A program made the position numbers and the translations under genes. Of a DNA stretch of 64,000 nucleotides, positions 11,209 to 20,125 are shown in pieces (the stretch's first letter is position 1; each line of letters starts with the position of its first letter). Source of the DNA: JADJOY01 sp046331705 [NCBI: bacterium]. GTDB lineage: Bacteria; JADJOY01. The notes below the pieces were generated by a model that worked only from the letters and a program-made list of their open reading frames with translations, did no database searches and was not told where the DNA came from. The DNA is taken from contig JAXLQJ010000036.1 in assembly GCA_046331705.1 (NCBI GenBank), positions 16,230 through 80,229 of the forward strand, in the 5' to 3' direction.

Positions 11209-12792
11209 TCACGCGAACCAGCCGGGATCGAGGTCCGCCACGAACCCATCCTCGGCCTCGATCGCCGCGAGCCGCTGGACGTCGATCGCGTTCGCGCGCA
11301 GCTCGTGGGCGAGCGAGCGAAAGCGCGCGAGATGCTCGCGAATGCGTGCCTCGGCGTAGCCCGACACGGTCCCGGCGCGCAGGATGAAGCTCCAGTCGCT
11401 CGCCATCGCGAGCAACGCCTCGCGCCCGGCCTGTGCCAGCGCCCGGCGGCCGAGCTCGCTGCGCTCGGCGGCGAAATCCCGTGCGAGGCGCGTCATCTGC
11501 TCGGCGACCTCGCGCACCTCGCGGACCACCCACGCGTTGCGGGGATCGAGCCACGACTCGCGATAGCCGCCCGCCCCCCACGACGACGCGGACGGCATCG
11601 CCTCCTGCAGTCGCGGGCGAGCCGCGAGCTCCGCGCTCGGCGTCACCAGGGTCACGTCGTCGCGCTGCGCCGCCTCGCGGACCAGGGCGTCCAGGAAGAT
11701 CGGCCCCTCGAACCACCAATGCCCGAAGAGCTCGGCGTCGAACGGAGCGACGAAGAGCGGGGCGCGGTGCAGCACCGGCGCGAGCGCGTTCGCCCGCGCC
11801 ACGCGTCCCGCGAGGAAATCCCGCGCATCGGCGCACGCCTGGTGCGCGGCCGCATCCGGATCGTAGGCGCGCTTGCGATCCGAGCCGCGATCGGTGACGG
11901 CGTGGAGCTTGATGCCGGTCGGCCAGCCGCGTCCGGACTCGTCGAGCGCCGGCAGGTGGGGTCGGAGATCGCAGCTCTGCCCGAGGTCGCGATGGAACTC
12001 GCGGTAGAGCGGGTGCCCCGGGTACCCGGACTCGGCGCTCCACACCGCGTCCGAGGACTCGGGATCGCGACCGAACATCGCCACCCCGCCGGGGGTGCAC
12101 ACCGGCGCGTACGGACCGAAGAGCGCAGGCGGATCGGCGGTCGCGAGCGCGTGGGCGTCCACCACCGACCAGCGAATGCCGAGCTCGGCGAGCAGGGGGT
12201 CGAGCGCTTCGACGAAGCCGCACTCGGGCAACCACAAGCCGAGTGGCGGCGCGCCGAAGCGGCGCGCGTGGCACGCGATCCCGGTGCAGAGCTGGGCGCG
12301 CATCGCCGCGTCGAGCCCTGCCAGATTGGGCAGGAACGCGTGGGTCGCGGCGGTGGTGAAGAGCTCGAGCGGCGCCCCGCGCGCGAGCGCCGCGAAAGCA
12401 CCCAGCACGTCGCCGCCGAGCGCGCGATTGCGCGCCGCGACGCGCACCAGGTGCTCCCGGTGGTGCGCGAGCGGCGCGCTCAGCTCCGCGGCCCGATGTG
12501 GGCTCACGAGCTCGCGCTCGACCACCGCGAGCGCTGCAGCGATGCGTTCCTCCGAGCGGCGCCGAAGCAGCGGATCGTCGAGCATCGCGATGAGCGTCGG
12601 GCTCACGCTGAGCGCCAGCGCGAACGGCACGCGGTCGCGCACCCAGCCCTCGATGCGTTCGAGCAACGGCAGGTAGCAGTCGACCAGCGCCTGGACGAGC
12701 CACGCCTCTTCCAGCACGTCGTCCCGACCGGGGTGACGGACGTACGGCAGGTGCGCGTGCAGAACGATCGCGAGTCGCGCGCCGTCGTTCAT
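11209..12792 (-). CDS. GH57 family 1,4-alpha-glucan branching enzyme
   Basis: This 527-residue protein matches the GH57 branching enzymes (Thermus/Thermococcus type) in length and layout. It opens with LHAHLPYVRHPG. The nucleophile lies in LWLPECGF (Glu190) and the acid/base in APFDAELFGHWW (Asp352), close to the known Glu184/Asp353 of the Thermus enzyme. The C-terminal DUF1957 helical domain carries the SDWSFILRAGT motif. The enzyme would form alpha-1,6 branches in glycogen-like glucan in the cytoplasm. The upstream gene encodes a DUF4912 protein, a partner often seen beside this family. No glycogen synthase is in the window. Confidence 0.9.
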   Translation of the reverse strand: MNDGARLAIVLHAHLPYVRHPGRDDVLEEAWLVQALVDCYLPLLERIEGWVRDRVPFALALSVSPTLIAMLDDPLLRRRSEERIAAALAVVERELVSPHRAAELSAPLAHHREHLVRVAARNRALGGDVLGAFAALARGAPLELFTTAATHAFLPNLAGLDAAMRAQLCTGIACHARRFGAPPLGLWLPECGFVEALDPLLAELGIRWSVVDAHALATADPPALFGPYAPVCTPGGVAMFGRDPESSDAVWSAESGYPGHPLYREFHRDLGQSCDLRPHLPALDESGRGWPTGIKLHAVTDRGSDRKRAYDPDAAAHQACADARDFLAGRVARANALAPVLHRAPLFVAPFDAELFGHWWFEGPIFLDALVREAAQRDDVTLVTPSAELAARPRLQEAMPSASSWGAGGYRESWLDPRNAWVVREVREVAEQMTRLARDFAAERSELGRRALAQAGREALLAMASDWSFILRAGTVSGYAEARIREHLARFRSLAHELRANAIDVQRLAAIEAEDGFVADLDPGWFA

Positions 12793-12862
12793 GGCCGCGG
12801 TGGGGCGGCGAGCGGCGCCGCCGCGCTCGCTCCCGCGACGGCGGCGCAGCGCGGCGCGAGGC

Positions 12863-14149
12863 TCAGCGCTTCTTGTCGCGCAGCGCTTCGAGCGCCTTGC
12901 GCACCGCCCAGCCGCCGAGCTTGGCGATGCCGGTGGTGACCCGCAGCACGCCGCCCGCCGCTTGGACCAGGCCGCGCCCCAGCGACCCGAGACCGCCGAC
13001 GAGCTGATCCCAGCCCGGTGGCGCGGCGCTGGCCGGCACCAGAGCGGTGCTCTCGCTCGGAGCCGGCACCGGAAGCTGGCGCTTCTCGAGTGCGGTGCTG
13101 ACCGGCTTGGGCGCCACGTTCTCGCTCACCTCGGCGGAAGACCAGACACCTTCCGCTGCAGTGGGCTGATCGCCGTGCACGTCGACCGAAGCGGAGGCCG
13201 GCTCGAGCGTGCCCGCCTGTCGGCCCGGATCGGCGGCACTCGGCGCGTGGGGCGCCCGGGGCGCGGACGACGGCGGCTCCGCTGGCGGCCACGACGCCGT
13301 CGCGCGGGGAATCGCGCGCTCCGTGGCGATCCCGACCGGTGTGCGCACGTGCGCGTCGGCGGCCTCGACGCGGTCGGCGCTTCCCGCAGCGCGGGCCATG
13401 ACGGGCGTCGGGCGCGCGGCGAACGGCGCCCACGCCTCGCTGGCGCCGAGCCCGGGCACCCCGGGCGGCGCGCCTGCGGATTTCGACCAGCCGCCGAGCG
13501 GCGACGTGCTGGTCGCCTGCCTCGCGAGATCAACCAGGGCCTCGGGTGGTGGCGCCAGCACGCTCGGCGACGCCGCGGCGAGATCCGTGGTCGAAGGTGC
13601 GGCGATCGTCGCAGCGTCCGCGACGGCGGCGGCTCGCTCGCCTGGCGACGCGGGCTGCGCCGGCTCGGGCGCCGCTGCGGGCGGCTCGATCGTGCGAAAG
13701 CGCAACCGCGCCGCATCCGGCGGCTCCCAGGTGGCCGGCACGGATCTCGGCATGGCGACCGTGCCGGAACGTGCGACGGCGACGAAGCTGCCGTCGTCGC
13801 CGACCAGCCCGATCTCCACGATCTGGCGCGTTCCTGGCTTGCTGACGCGCACGAACGCGTCGCGATCCGCGTCGCTGACGTCGAACTCGAGCACCGCGTA
13901 CGCCGCTTCGGCGGCTTCCGTGCCGGTGACCTCGTGGGTCCGGAGCACCAGACGGCTGGCGAGGGCGCCGTGGCCGAGCCGAGCGCGCGCGGCGGCGAGC
14001 GCCTCGGTCGAGATGTCCCAATAGACGTAGATGACGGCGGGATCGCGCGCGAGCCCGACGATCCGCGCGCCGAGCTCGCCGGCGGTGGCATCGGCGGGCG
14101 ACGGCGCGCCGATCGGGCGCGCGGACGAGAGCATGCGAGTGTTGTTCAC
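12863..14149 (-). CDS. DUF4912 domain protein
   Basis: The N-terminal 160 residues match DUF4912: RDPAVIYVYWDIS near residue 35, LVLRTHEVTG, and a VEIGLVGDDGSFVAVARS segment. The middle (about 175-370) is Ala/Pro-rich low complexity. The C-terminus is a basic amphipathic segment (GGWAVRKALEALRDKKR). DUF4912 has no established activity but commonly lies beside GH57 branching enzymes, as here, and may bind glucan or the enzyme. GTG 14149 is chosen over ATG 14134 because GGAGG stands 5 nt upstream. The product is 428 residues. Confidence 0.75.
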   Translation of the reverse strand: MNNTRMLSSARPIGAPSPADATAGELGARIVGLARDPAVIYVYWDISTEALAAARARLGHGALASRLVLRTHEVTGTEAAEAAYAVLEFDVSDADRDAFVRVSKPGTRQIVEIGLVGDDGSFVAVARSGTVAMPRSVPATWEPPDAARLRFRTIEPPAAAPEPAQPASPGERAAAVADAATIAAPSTTDLAAASPSVLAPPPEALVDLARQATSTSPLGGWSKSAGAPPGVPGLGASEAWAPFAARPTPVMARAAGSADRVEAADAHVRTPVGIATERAIPRATASWPPAEPPSSAPRAPHAPSAADPGRQAGTLEPASASVDVHGDQPTAAEGVWSSAEVSENVAPKPVSTALEKRQLPVPAPSESTALVPASAAPPGWDQLVGGLGSLGRGLVQAAGGVLRVTTGIAKLGGWAVRKALEALRDKKR

Positions 14150-14195
14150 GAGAGCCTCCGGGGACTCCCCTGATAGCAGTGTGGCACCGTGGCGG

Positions 14196-14849
14196 CTACC
14201 CCGCGCGGCGGCCGATCCAGGTGGTGCCGATCGGCCACGCCCGCGCCGGCGCAAGACGGTCGAGCCAGGCAAGGCGCTCGACACAGGCGAAACCCGCCCG
14301 CTTGAGCCCGAGCAGAGGCGCGGTCGGCGGCCACAGAAACCGGTAGAGGTGCGCCGCGACCGCCCCCACCCCGGCGAGCTTCCCGGGTCCCACGTGCTCG
14401 GTCACGAAGCCGGCGTCCTCGAGCAGCTCGCGAATGCCGTCGGGCGTGAAGCGCCAGCGATCGACCGGGTAGAGGTGCACTTCGTGAAGAAAGGGCACCC
14501 AGACGTAGAGCGGCGCCCCGGCTGCGAGCACGCGCGCGATCTCGCCGAGGACACGCGCGGGGCGATCGACGTGCTCGAGCACCGCGACCAGCAACGCCGC
14601 CTGCAACGCTCCGGACGCGAACGGCAACGACTCCAGATCCGCGACCACGTCCGGCCGCGCCGCGAGATCGCGATCGAGCGTCGCGAGCGCCCGCCCCGGG
14701 TCTGCGGCGAGTGGCGGGACACCGACGCCGAGATCCCATGCGCGGCGGCCGCGTGCAGGACCCGCCAGGAACTCGGCGATCTCGCGCTCCGCGACGAACC
14801 GGGCCGGGGAGTGCAGGTAGCGCTCCGCAAGCGAGGGTCGCGCGCTCAC
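14196..14849 (-). CDS. Class I SAM-dependent methyltransferase
   Basis: The 217-residue protein has a methyltransferase type 11 layout: an unusual motif I (AWDLGVGVPPLAADPG), the acidic end of strand 2 (LDRDLAARPDVVADLESLPF) and the motif around LVAVLEHVDRPARVLGEIARVL. The later YVWVPFLHEVHLYPVDRWRFTPDGIRELLEDAGF resembles enzymes acting in cell-surface polysaccharide clusters. The substrate is unknown. GTG 14849 overlaps the stop of the acyltransferase gene as GTGA, so the two are translated together and may modify the same surface sugar. Confidence 0.82.
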   Translation of the reverse strand: MSARPSLAERYLHSPARFVAEREIAEFLAGPARGRRAWDLGVGVPPLAADPGRALATLDRDLAARPDVVADLESLPFASGALQAALLVAVLEHVDRPARVLGEIARVLAAGAPLYVWVPFLHEVHLYPVDRWRFTPDGIRELLEDAGFVTEHVGPGKLAGVGAVAAHLYRFLWPPTAPLLGLKRAGFACVERLAWLDRLAPARAWPIGTTWIGRRAG

Positions 14850-15481
14850 GGCTCGCGCTCGCGGGGAAGGCGCACCCATTCGCCGCGCTCGAAGTCGAAG
14901 CGCTTGACGGGCCGCGCTGGATTGCCCGCGACCACCGTCGCCGGGGGAACGTCGTCGATCACCACCGCGTTGGCGCCGATCACCGCGTTGTCGCCGATCG
15001 TGAGGCCGTGGGCACCGATGAGCGCCGCGCCGACGCCGATCCACACGCTGCGCCCGATTCGCACGAAGCCCGGCGTGGCGAGCCCCTGGTGCGCGATCGG
15101 CCGCGTGGGATCGGCGTACGCGTGGTTGTGATCGGTGATGTACGTGTGATGGGCGACGTACGACCAATCGCCGAGCTCGACGCGGTTGGCGGCGGTGATG
15201 CACGCCCGCATGCCCACGTACGAATCGTTGCCGATCGAGAGCCGTACACCTTCCGCGAAGCCGTGCTGGACGTGCAGCCAGGCGTCGCGATCGATGGTCA
15301 CGCGGTCGCCGAAGGCCATTCCCTCGGCGCCCTCGATGCGCAGCCCGGGCTCGAGCCGCACCGCGCTGCCGACCGCCCCGAAGGGATGCGCCGCCAGGGG
15401 ATCGGGCGTGGGCGAGAGGTACTCGCGCAGCGCCCGGAATCCACGCCCGAGCCAGCGACGCGTCGGTGATCGGATCGGCAT
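14846..15481 (-). CDS. Left-handed beta-helix (hexapeptide repeat) acyltransferase
   Basis: The 211-residue protein consists mainly of hexapeptide repeats (VTIDRDAWLHV, LSIGNDSYVG, VELGDWSYVA, VRIGRSVWIGVGAALIG, LTIGDNAVIGANAVV) and ends with the family motif VPPATVVAGNPARPVKRF. The catalytic-type histidines lie in HHTYITDHNHAY. Such enzymes O-acetylate sugars using acetyl-CoA. ATG 15481 has a GAGGTGG ribosome site 5 nt upstream. The gene ends in a 4-nt overlap with the methyltransferase gene. Confidence 0.86.
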   Translation of the reverse strand: MPIRSPTRRWLGRGFRALREYLSPTPDPLAAHPFGAVGSAVRLEPGLRIEGAEGMAFGDRVTIDRDAWLHVQHGFAEGVRLSIGNDSYVGMRACITAANRVELGDWSYVAHHTYITDHNHAYADPTRPIAHQGLATPGFVRIGRSVWIGVGAALIGAHGLTIGDNAVIGANAVVIDDVPPATVVAGNPARPVKRFDFERGEWVRLPREREP

Positions 15482-15608
15482 CGTTGCCACCTCGCGAGCG
15501 TCGCGATGCGCGAATCGCGCGCGCCACGCGGCACGCGCGCCACCACCGTAGACGCGTCCGGGTCGCAACGCTACCATGCCGCCGCACTCGCATCGGGAGC
15601 TCGTCGCC

Positions 15609-16010
15609 ATGAGTCGAAGGACCGTGATCGCAAGCGCGCTCGCGCTCGCCGTCGTCGTGCTCGCCGGGCCGCTGGCGTGCAGCAAGAAGGACCAGGACCT
15701 CGTGACGCTTGGCGATCCCGCGGCCGGTGCGACCGACACCCTGACCGTCGGCCAGCTGCTCATGAACCTGGCGGGCGCCATGGACAAGCCCGTCAAGCTC
15801 AAGGCCGACCTCGGGCAGAAGGGCAACACGAGCGACGGCTACATCAGCCTGACGGTGGTGTCCGCCAGCGGGCCGTTCGAGATCCGCGTCGCCGAGAAGT
15901 ATCGAGACGGCGTCGACAAGCTGAAGCCGAACGACCGCTTCATCGCCATCGGGCAGCTCGCCGCCGCGGGATCCGAGGTGAACCCGCGGATGGTCTTCCA
16001 GGTCGACTGA
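15609..16010 (+). CDS. Small lipoprotein of unknown function
   Basis: This 133-residue protein has a lipoprotein signal peptide with lipobox LAGPLAC (Cys24). The mature part is a compact domain (residues 45-133), with alternating polar/hydrophobic stretches such as GYISLTVVSASGPFEIRVAEKY that suggest a small beta-barrel. I recognise no family. ATG 15609 is chosen because the signal peptide starts there; an in-frame codon at 15576 would add 11 unlikely residues. It is divergent from the acyltransferase gene and precedes a cell-wall peptidase. Confidence 0.65.
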   Translation: MSRRTVIASALALAVVVLAGPLACSKKDQDLVTLGDPAAGATDTLTVGQLLMNLAGAMDKPVKLKADLGQKGNTSDGYISLTVVSASGPFEIRVAEKYRDGVDKLKPNDRFIAIGQLAAAGSEVNPRMVFQVD

Positions 16011-16083
16011 GCCCCCCAACTCGCTGGCTCGGCCCGTCGAGACCTCGCCGAGCCCGGTGCGCCGCGGAATCACGAACCTCGCG

Positions 16084-17472
16084 ATGAGCCACGATTCCGC
16101 GTCGCCGGAACCCAACCGCAGGCGCGGCGCGCGTCGCGTCGCGCGCCTGCTGCTGATCGCGCTGCTCAGCGTTGCGGTGGTGCCGCTCGCGAGCGAGGAG
16201 GCGTGGTCGGCGGGCAGCACCCGCACCACTTCCAAGTCGTCGCGGACCAGCAGCAGCACCACCAAGCGCAAGACCACCAGCACGAAGAGCAAGCGCACCC
16301 AGCGCTCGCCCCGCACCGGCCGCGCCGCCAAGCCGGCCGCCGTGCCCGTCGGCAACCCCATCGACCATCTGGTCGGCCCGAGCGACGTGCTGGTGGTCGT
16401 GGGCCCCAACGGCGCGCGCATCCGGAACGTGAACCCGTCGCTCTCGTTCGTGCCCGCCTCGACGCTCAAGGTCGTGACCGCGCTGGTGGCGCTCGAGCGT
16501 CTCGGGCCGGAGTACCGGTTCAAGACCACGTTTCTCGTCGACGACGAAGGCCGCCTGGTGATCGAGGGCGGCGGTGACCCCTACCTGGTCTCCGAGGAGC
16601 TGGCGCTCATCGCGGACCGGCTGGCGGCGCGCGCGCCAGCGCGTGGGTTCACCGGCATCCGCGTCGACGACTCCGCGTTCGCGCGCGGCCTCACCGTGCC
16701 CGGCTCCTCGGACACCGCGAACCCGTACGACGCCCCCGTGGGAGCCCTCTCCGCGAACTTCAACACCATCTCGGTGCGCCGCCTGAAGAACGGGCTGGCG
16801 AGCGGCGAGGCGCAGACGCCGCTCACGCCCACGGCGCGCGAGATCGCGATGGGCTGGAACTTCCGGAGCTGGGCGCGACTCAGCCTCCGCGACCCCGACG
16901 TCACGGCTCGCTACACGGGCGAGCTCATCGCCGCGATGCTGCGCGATCGCGGCGTGGCGGTGGGCGGGACGGTCGAGCGACTGGCGAGCCGGCCCGCCGG
17001 CCTCACCGCGCTCTACGTCCACGAGCAGAGCCGCCCACTGGCCGAGGTGCTGCGCGAGTGCCTGAAGACGTCGAGCAACTTCATCGCCAACCAGGTCTTC
17101 CTGACGATGGCGCTCGAGACGTACGGCGCGCCGGCGACGTTCGAGAAAGGCGCGCGGGTGGTGCTCGGACACCTCGCCGCGCGCGGGCTCGCCGACGGCT
17201 TCCAGATCGTCGAGGGATCGGGACTGTCCCGCGACAACCAGGCGACGGCCGAGTCCTTCCTGCGTGTGCTCGCCGAGTTCGAGCCGTGGATCGGCCTGCT
17301 GCGCACCCACGAGGGCTCGCCGAGCAAGACCGGAACACTCTCGGGAACGCGGACGCTGGTGGGCTACTTCGATCACGAGAAGCTCGGCCACCTGCACTAC
17401 GTCATCTTCCTGGACGGCAATCGCAGTGGCGTGCGATTCGAGCTGGTTCGGCTGTTCCGCGACTACCTCTGA
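16084..17472 (+). CDS. D-alanyl-D-alanine carboxypeptidase/endopeptidase, PBP4 type (peptidase S13)
   Basis: The 462-residue protein has a signal-anchor segment (about 20-45) and a Ser/Thr/Lys-rich linker (about 45-85), then the penicillin-binding catalytic domain. The three active-site motifs are present: SxxK in [11 protein letters not shown] (Ser126, Lys129), SxN in [10 protein letters not shown] and KTG in SKTGTLSG. This combination is typical of peptidase S13 (DacB/PBP4), a periplasmic enzyme that trims or cleaves peptidoglycan peptides. ATG 16084 is preferred to the GTG 27 nt upstream. The basic linker may hold the enzyme near the wall or membrane. Confidence 0.9.
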   Translation: MSHDSASPEPNRRRGARRVARLLLIALLSVAVVPLASEEAWSAGSTRTTSKSSRTSSSTTKRKTTSTKSKRTQRSPRTGRAAKPAAVPVGNPIDHLVGPSDVLVVVGPNGARIRNVNPSLSFVPASTLKVVTALVALERLGPEYRFKTTFLVDDEGRLVIEGGGDPYLVSEELALIADRLAARAPARGFTGIRVDDSAFARGLTVPGSSDTANPYDAPVGALSANFNTISVRRLKNGLASGEAQTPLTPTAREIAMGWNFRSWARLSLRDPDVTARYTGELIAAMLRDRGVAVGGTVERLASRPAGLTALYVHEQSRPLAEVLRECLKTSSNFIANQVFLTMALETYGAPATFEKGARVVLGHLAARGLADGFQIVEGSGLSRDNQATAESFLRVLAEFEPWIGLLRTHEGSPSKTGTLSGTRTLVGYFDHEKLGHLHYVIFLDGNRSGVRFELVRLFRDYL

Positions 17473-17545
17473 CCCTGGGGCGCGCCGCGACCGTCGGTCG
17501 GGCTCGCCACGCAAACGACCCGCAGGCTCGAGGAGAGGCTTCGTC

Positions 17546-18313
17546 ATGATCCTTCGCGACAAGGTGGCATTGGTGACCGGTGGTGCATCGGGGCTCGGCG
17601 AGGCGACCGTCCGACGGTTCCTGGACGAGGGCGCGCGGGTCGCGATCCTCGATCGCCCCGGCAGTCGCGGTGCCGAGGTCGCCGCGAGCGCCGCGGGACG
17701 CGCGATCTTCGTGCCGGCCGACGTGACCAGCGCCGACGGTGTGGCGAGCGCGGTCGCCGAGACGGTCGGCAAGCTCGGCCCGCTCTCGGTCGCGGTGAGC
17801 TGCGCCGGCACCGGCGCCGCGTTGCGCACGCTCACCAAGGAAGGACCGATGCCGCTCGACGTGTTCGAGATGGTGATCCGCGTGAACTTGATCGGGACCT
17901 TCAACGTGATCCGGCTCGCCGCTGCGGAGATGGCGAAGAACGCGCCCGACGAGGGCGGTGAGCGCGGCGTGATCGTCAACACGGCGTCCATCGCGGCGTA
18001 CGACGGCCAGATCGGCCAGGCGGCCTATTCGGCTTCGAAGGGCGGCGTGGTGGGCATGACGCTGCCGATCGCGCGCGATCTCGCCTCGCTCGGCATCCGC
18101 TGCGTGACGATCGCGCCAGGCACCTTCGACACGCCCATGCTGGCGATGCTGCCCGACGACGCGCGTGCGGCGCTGGCGGCGCAGATTCCGTTCCCGCGCC
18201 GCCTCGGCAACCCCGCCGAGTACGCGGCCCTCGCCGCCCACGTGGTCGCGAACCCGATGCTCAACGGCGAAACCATCCGTCTCGACGGCGCGCTGCGCAT
18301 GCCGCCCAAATGA
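17546..18313 (+). CDS. Short-chain dehydrogenase/reductase (17-beta-HSD10 / 3-hydroxyacyl-CoA dehydrogenase-like)
   Basis: The 255-residue protein has the classical SDR elements: the nucleotide motif TGGASGLG, a catalytic Ser in [11 protein letters not shown], and YSASKGG. The PG segment [26 protein letters not shown] and [12 protein letters not shown] resemble type-10 17-beta-hydroxysteroid dehydrogenase, which oxidises 3-hydroxyacyl-CoA or steroids with NAD. The NNAG motif is altered to SCAG. The start ATG 17546 has AGGAGAGG upstream. It precedes a flavoenzyme of ether-lipid type, so a role in lipid metabolism is plausible, but the substrate is inferred. Confidence 0.85.
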   Translation: MILRDKVALVTGGASGLGEATVRRFLDEGARVAILDRPGSRGAEVAASAAGRAIFVPADVTSADGVASAVAETVGKLGPLSVAVSCAGTGAALRTLTKEGPMPLDVFEMVIRVNLIGTFNVIRLAAAEMAKNAPDEGGERGVIVNTASIAAYDGQIGQAAYSASKGGVVGMTLPIARDLASLGIRCVTIAPGTFDTPMLAMLPDDARAALAAQIPFPRRLGNPAEYAALAAHVVANPMLNGETIRLDGALRMPPK

Positions 18314-18443
18314 TTCGCCGAGTGTTTCGGCCCGCTGGCGGGACCAGTCGCTGAGCACTCGAGGCGGCGTCATCGGCTGACCTCGAGAATGCCGACGTGA
18401 CACCGCGGCGCGGTGGCGACGAGCGATCGGAGTGGAGGGCACC

Positions 18444-20057
18444 ATGACCGAAGCGCGCCATCGGAAATTCTGGGGCTGGGGCTACGAGGACGCCGAGCCG
18501 AGCGCCGACGAGCTCGCCCCGCTCACGGCCTTGGTCGAAGCACGCTTCGGCGGTGGTGGGCTGGCGCCGGTCGCGGCGCCCCGGATCGCCGACGTCGAGA
18601 TCCCGCCGAGCCGCGTGCGCGCGCCCGCGACCCTCGCGGCACGCTTCGAGACCTCGCCCCGCGAGCGCCTCGGCCACACCTACGGCAAATCGTTCCGCGA
18701 CGTGGTGCGCGGGCTGCGGCGCGATTTCCCCAATCCGCCCGACGCCGTCGCCTACCCCAGCGACGAGGCGGAGCTGGCGGCGATCCTCGACTGGTGCGAC
18801 TCGCAACGCTTCGTGGCGATCCCGTACGGCGGCGGCTCGAGCGTGGTCGGCGGAGTCGAGGCGCCGGCGCGCGACCAGCACGCGGGCGTGATCTCCATCG
18901 ACCTCGGTCGGCTCGATCGCGTCCTCGAGATCGATCGCACCTCGCGCGCCGCGCGTATCCAGGCCGGCGTGCTCGGTCCCGCCCTCGAAGACCAGCTGCG
19001 GCCGCACGGCCTGACGCTGCGCCACTTCCCCCAATCCTTCGAGCTCAGCACCCTCGGTGGTTGGATCGCGACGCGCTCGGGCGGGCACTACGCGACGGTG
19101 CTCACCCACATCGACGACATGGTCGAGTGTCTGCGCGTGGTCACGCCGACCGGCGTGGTGGCGACCCGGCGTCTGCCGTCCTCCGGCGCGGGCCCGAGCC
19201 CGGACCGGCTCTTCGTCGGTTCGGAAGGCATCCTCGGCATCGTCACCGAAGCATGGATGCGCCTTCAGGATCGGCCGCGCTTTCGCGCCTCGACCGCCGT
19301 CTCGTTCGACGATTTCCTGCACGGCGCCGAAGCGGTTCGCGCGATCGCCCAAGCGGGGCTGATGCCCACGAACTGCCGGCTCCTCGACCCCATCGAGGCC
19401 TTCAACTCGGGCACCAGCATGAGCGGCGAGACGATCCTGGTGGTGGGCTTCGAGTCCGCCGACCACCCGCTCGATGCCTGGATCGCGCGCGCGCTGGAGC
19501 TGTGTGGCGATCACGGCGGCCGCTTCGACGCCGGCAGTGCCCGCACCCGCGTCGAGCGCGACGGCATCGGCGACGAGGCCGTCGGCGCGTGGCGGCGCGC
19601 CTTCCTGCGCATGCCCTACGTCCGCGACGCGATGGCTCGCTTCGGCTTGATCGCCGAGACCTTCGAGACCGCCGTGACCTGGGATCGCTTCCCCGAGCTC
19701 GATGCGCGGGTGCGCGAGGCCACGCTCGACGCCGCGCGCCGCGTGTGCGGCGCCGCGGAGGTCACGTGCCGCTTCACGCACGTCTATCCCGACGGCCCCG
19801 CGCCCTACTACACCGTGCTCGCGCCGAGCCGCCTCGACCGTCAGCTCGAGCATTGGCTGGAGATCAAGAGTGCTGCGTCCGAGGCCATCCTCGCAGCCGG
19901 CGGCACCATCACCCATCACCATTCCGTCGGCCGCGATCACCGCCCCTGGTACGACCGCGAGCGACCGGCGGCCTTCGCGGCTGCGCTGGCCGCCGCCAAG
20001 CAGTCCCTGGATCCGCGCGCGATCCTGAACCCGGGCGTGCTCGTCGATCCACGCTGA
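18444..20057 (+). CDS. FAD-binding oxidase, alkyldihydroxyacetonephosphate synthase-like
   Basis: The 537-residue protein has the VAO-type FAD-binding fold (PYGGGSSVVGG) and the C-terminal cap domain. Several stretches match alkylglycerone-phosphate synthase (AGPS): KFWGWGYEDAEP at the start, HTYGKSFRD, HFPQSFELSTLGGWIATRSGG (shortened here), and the active-site loop THHHSVGRDHRPW near the C-terminus. AGPS swaps the acyl chain of acyl-DHAP for a fatty alcohol and so makes ether lipids, including in myxobacteria. Substrate specificity cannot be read with certainty, and many bacterial relatives are called simply FAD-binding oxidases. ATG 18444 has GAGG 6 nt upstream; a GTG four codons earlier is the alternative. 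Confidence 0.82.
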   Translation: MTEARHRKFWGWGYEDAEPSADELAPLTALVEARFGGGGLAPVAAPRIADVEIPPSRVRAPATLAARFETSPRERLGHTYGKSFRDVVRGLRRDFPNPPDAVAYPSDEAELAAILDWCDSQRFVAIPYGGGSSVVGGVEAPARDQHAGVISIDLGRLDRVLEIDRTSRAARIQAGVLGPALEDQLRPHGLTLRHFPQSFELSTLGGWIATRSGGHYATVLTHIDDMVECLRVVTPTGVVATRRLPSSGAGPSPDRLFVGSEGILGIVTEAWMRLQDRPRFRASTAVSFDDFLHGAEAVRAIAQAGLMPTNCRLLDPIEAFNSGTSMSGETILVVGFESADHPLDAWIARALELCGDHGGRFDAGSARTRVERDGIGDEAVGAWRRAFLRMPYVRDAMARFGLIAETFETAVTWDRFPELDARVREATLDAARRVCGAAEVTCRFTHVYPDGPAPYYTVLAPSRLDRQLEHWLEIKSAASEAILAAGGTITHHHSVGRDHRPWYDRERPAAFAAALAAAKQSLDPRAILNPGVLVDPR

Positions 20058-20125
20058 GCCGCTCGCTCGCGGCGCCGTTGAGCCGTATGATCGGCGCCGC
20101 GCGGCACCGTCCCGCGCGTTGCGCC

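Noticed and set aside
14850-16529. Upstream extension of the methyltransferase frame to 16529
   Set aside because: The extension is antisense to the acyltransferase and lipoprotein genes; GTG 14849 with a GTGA overlap is a better start.
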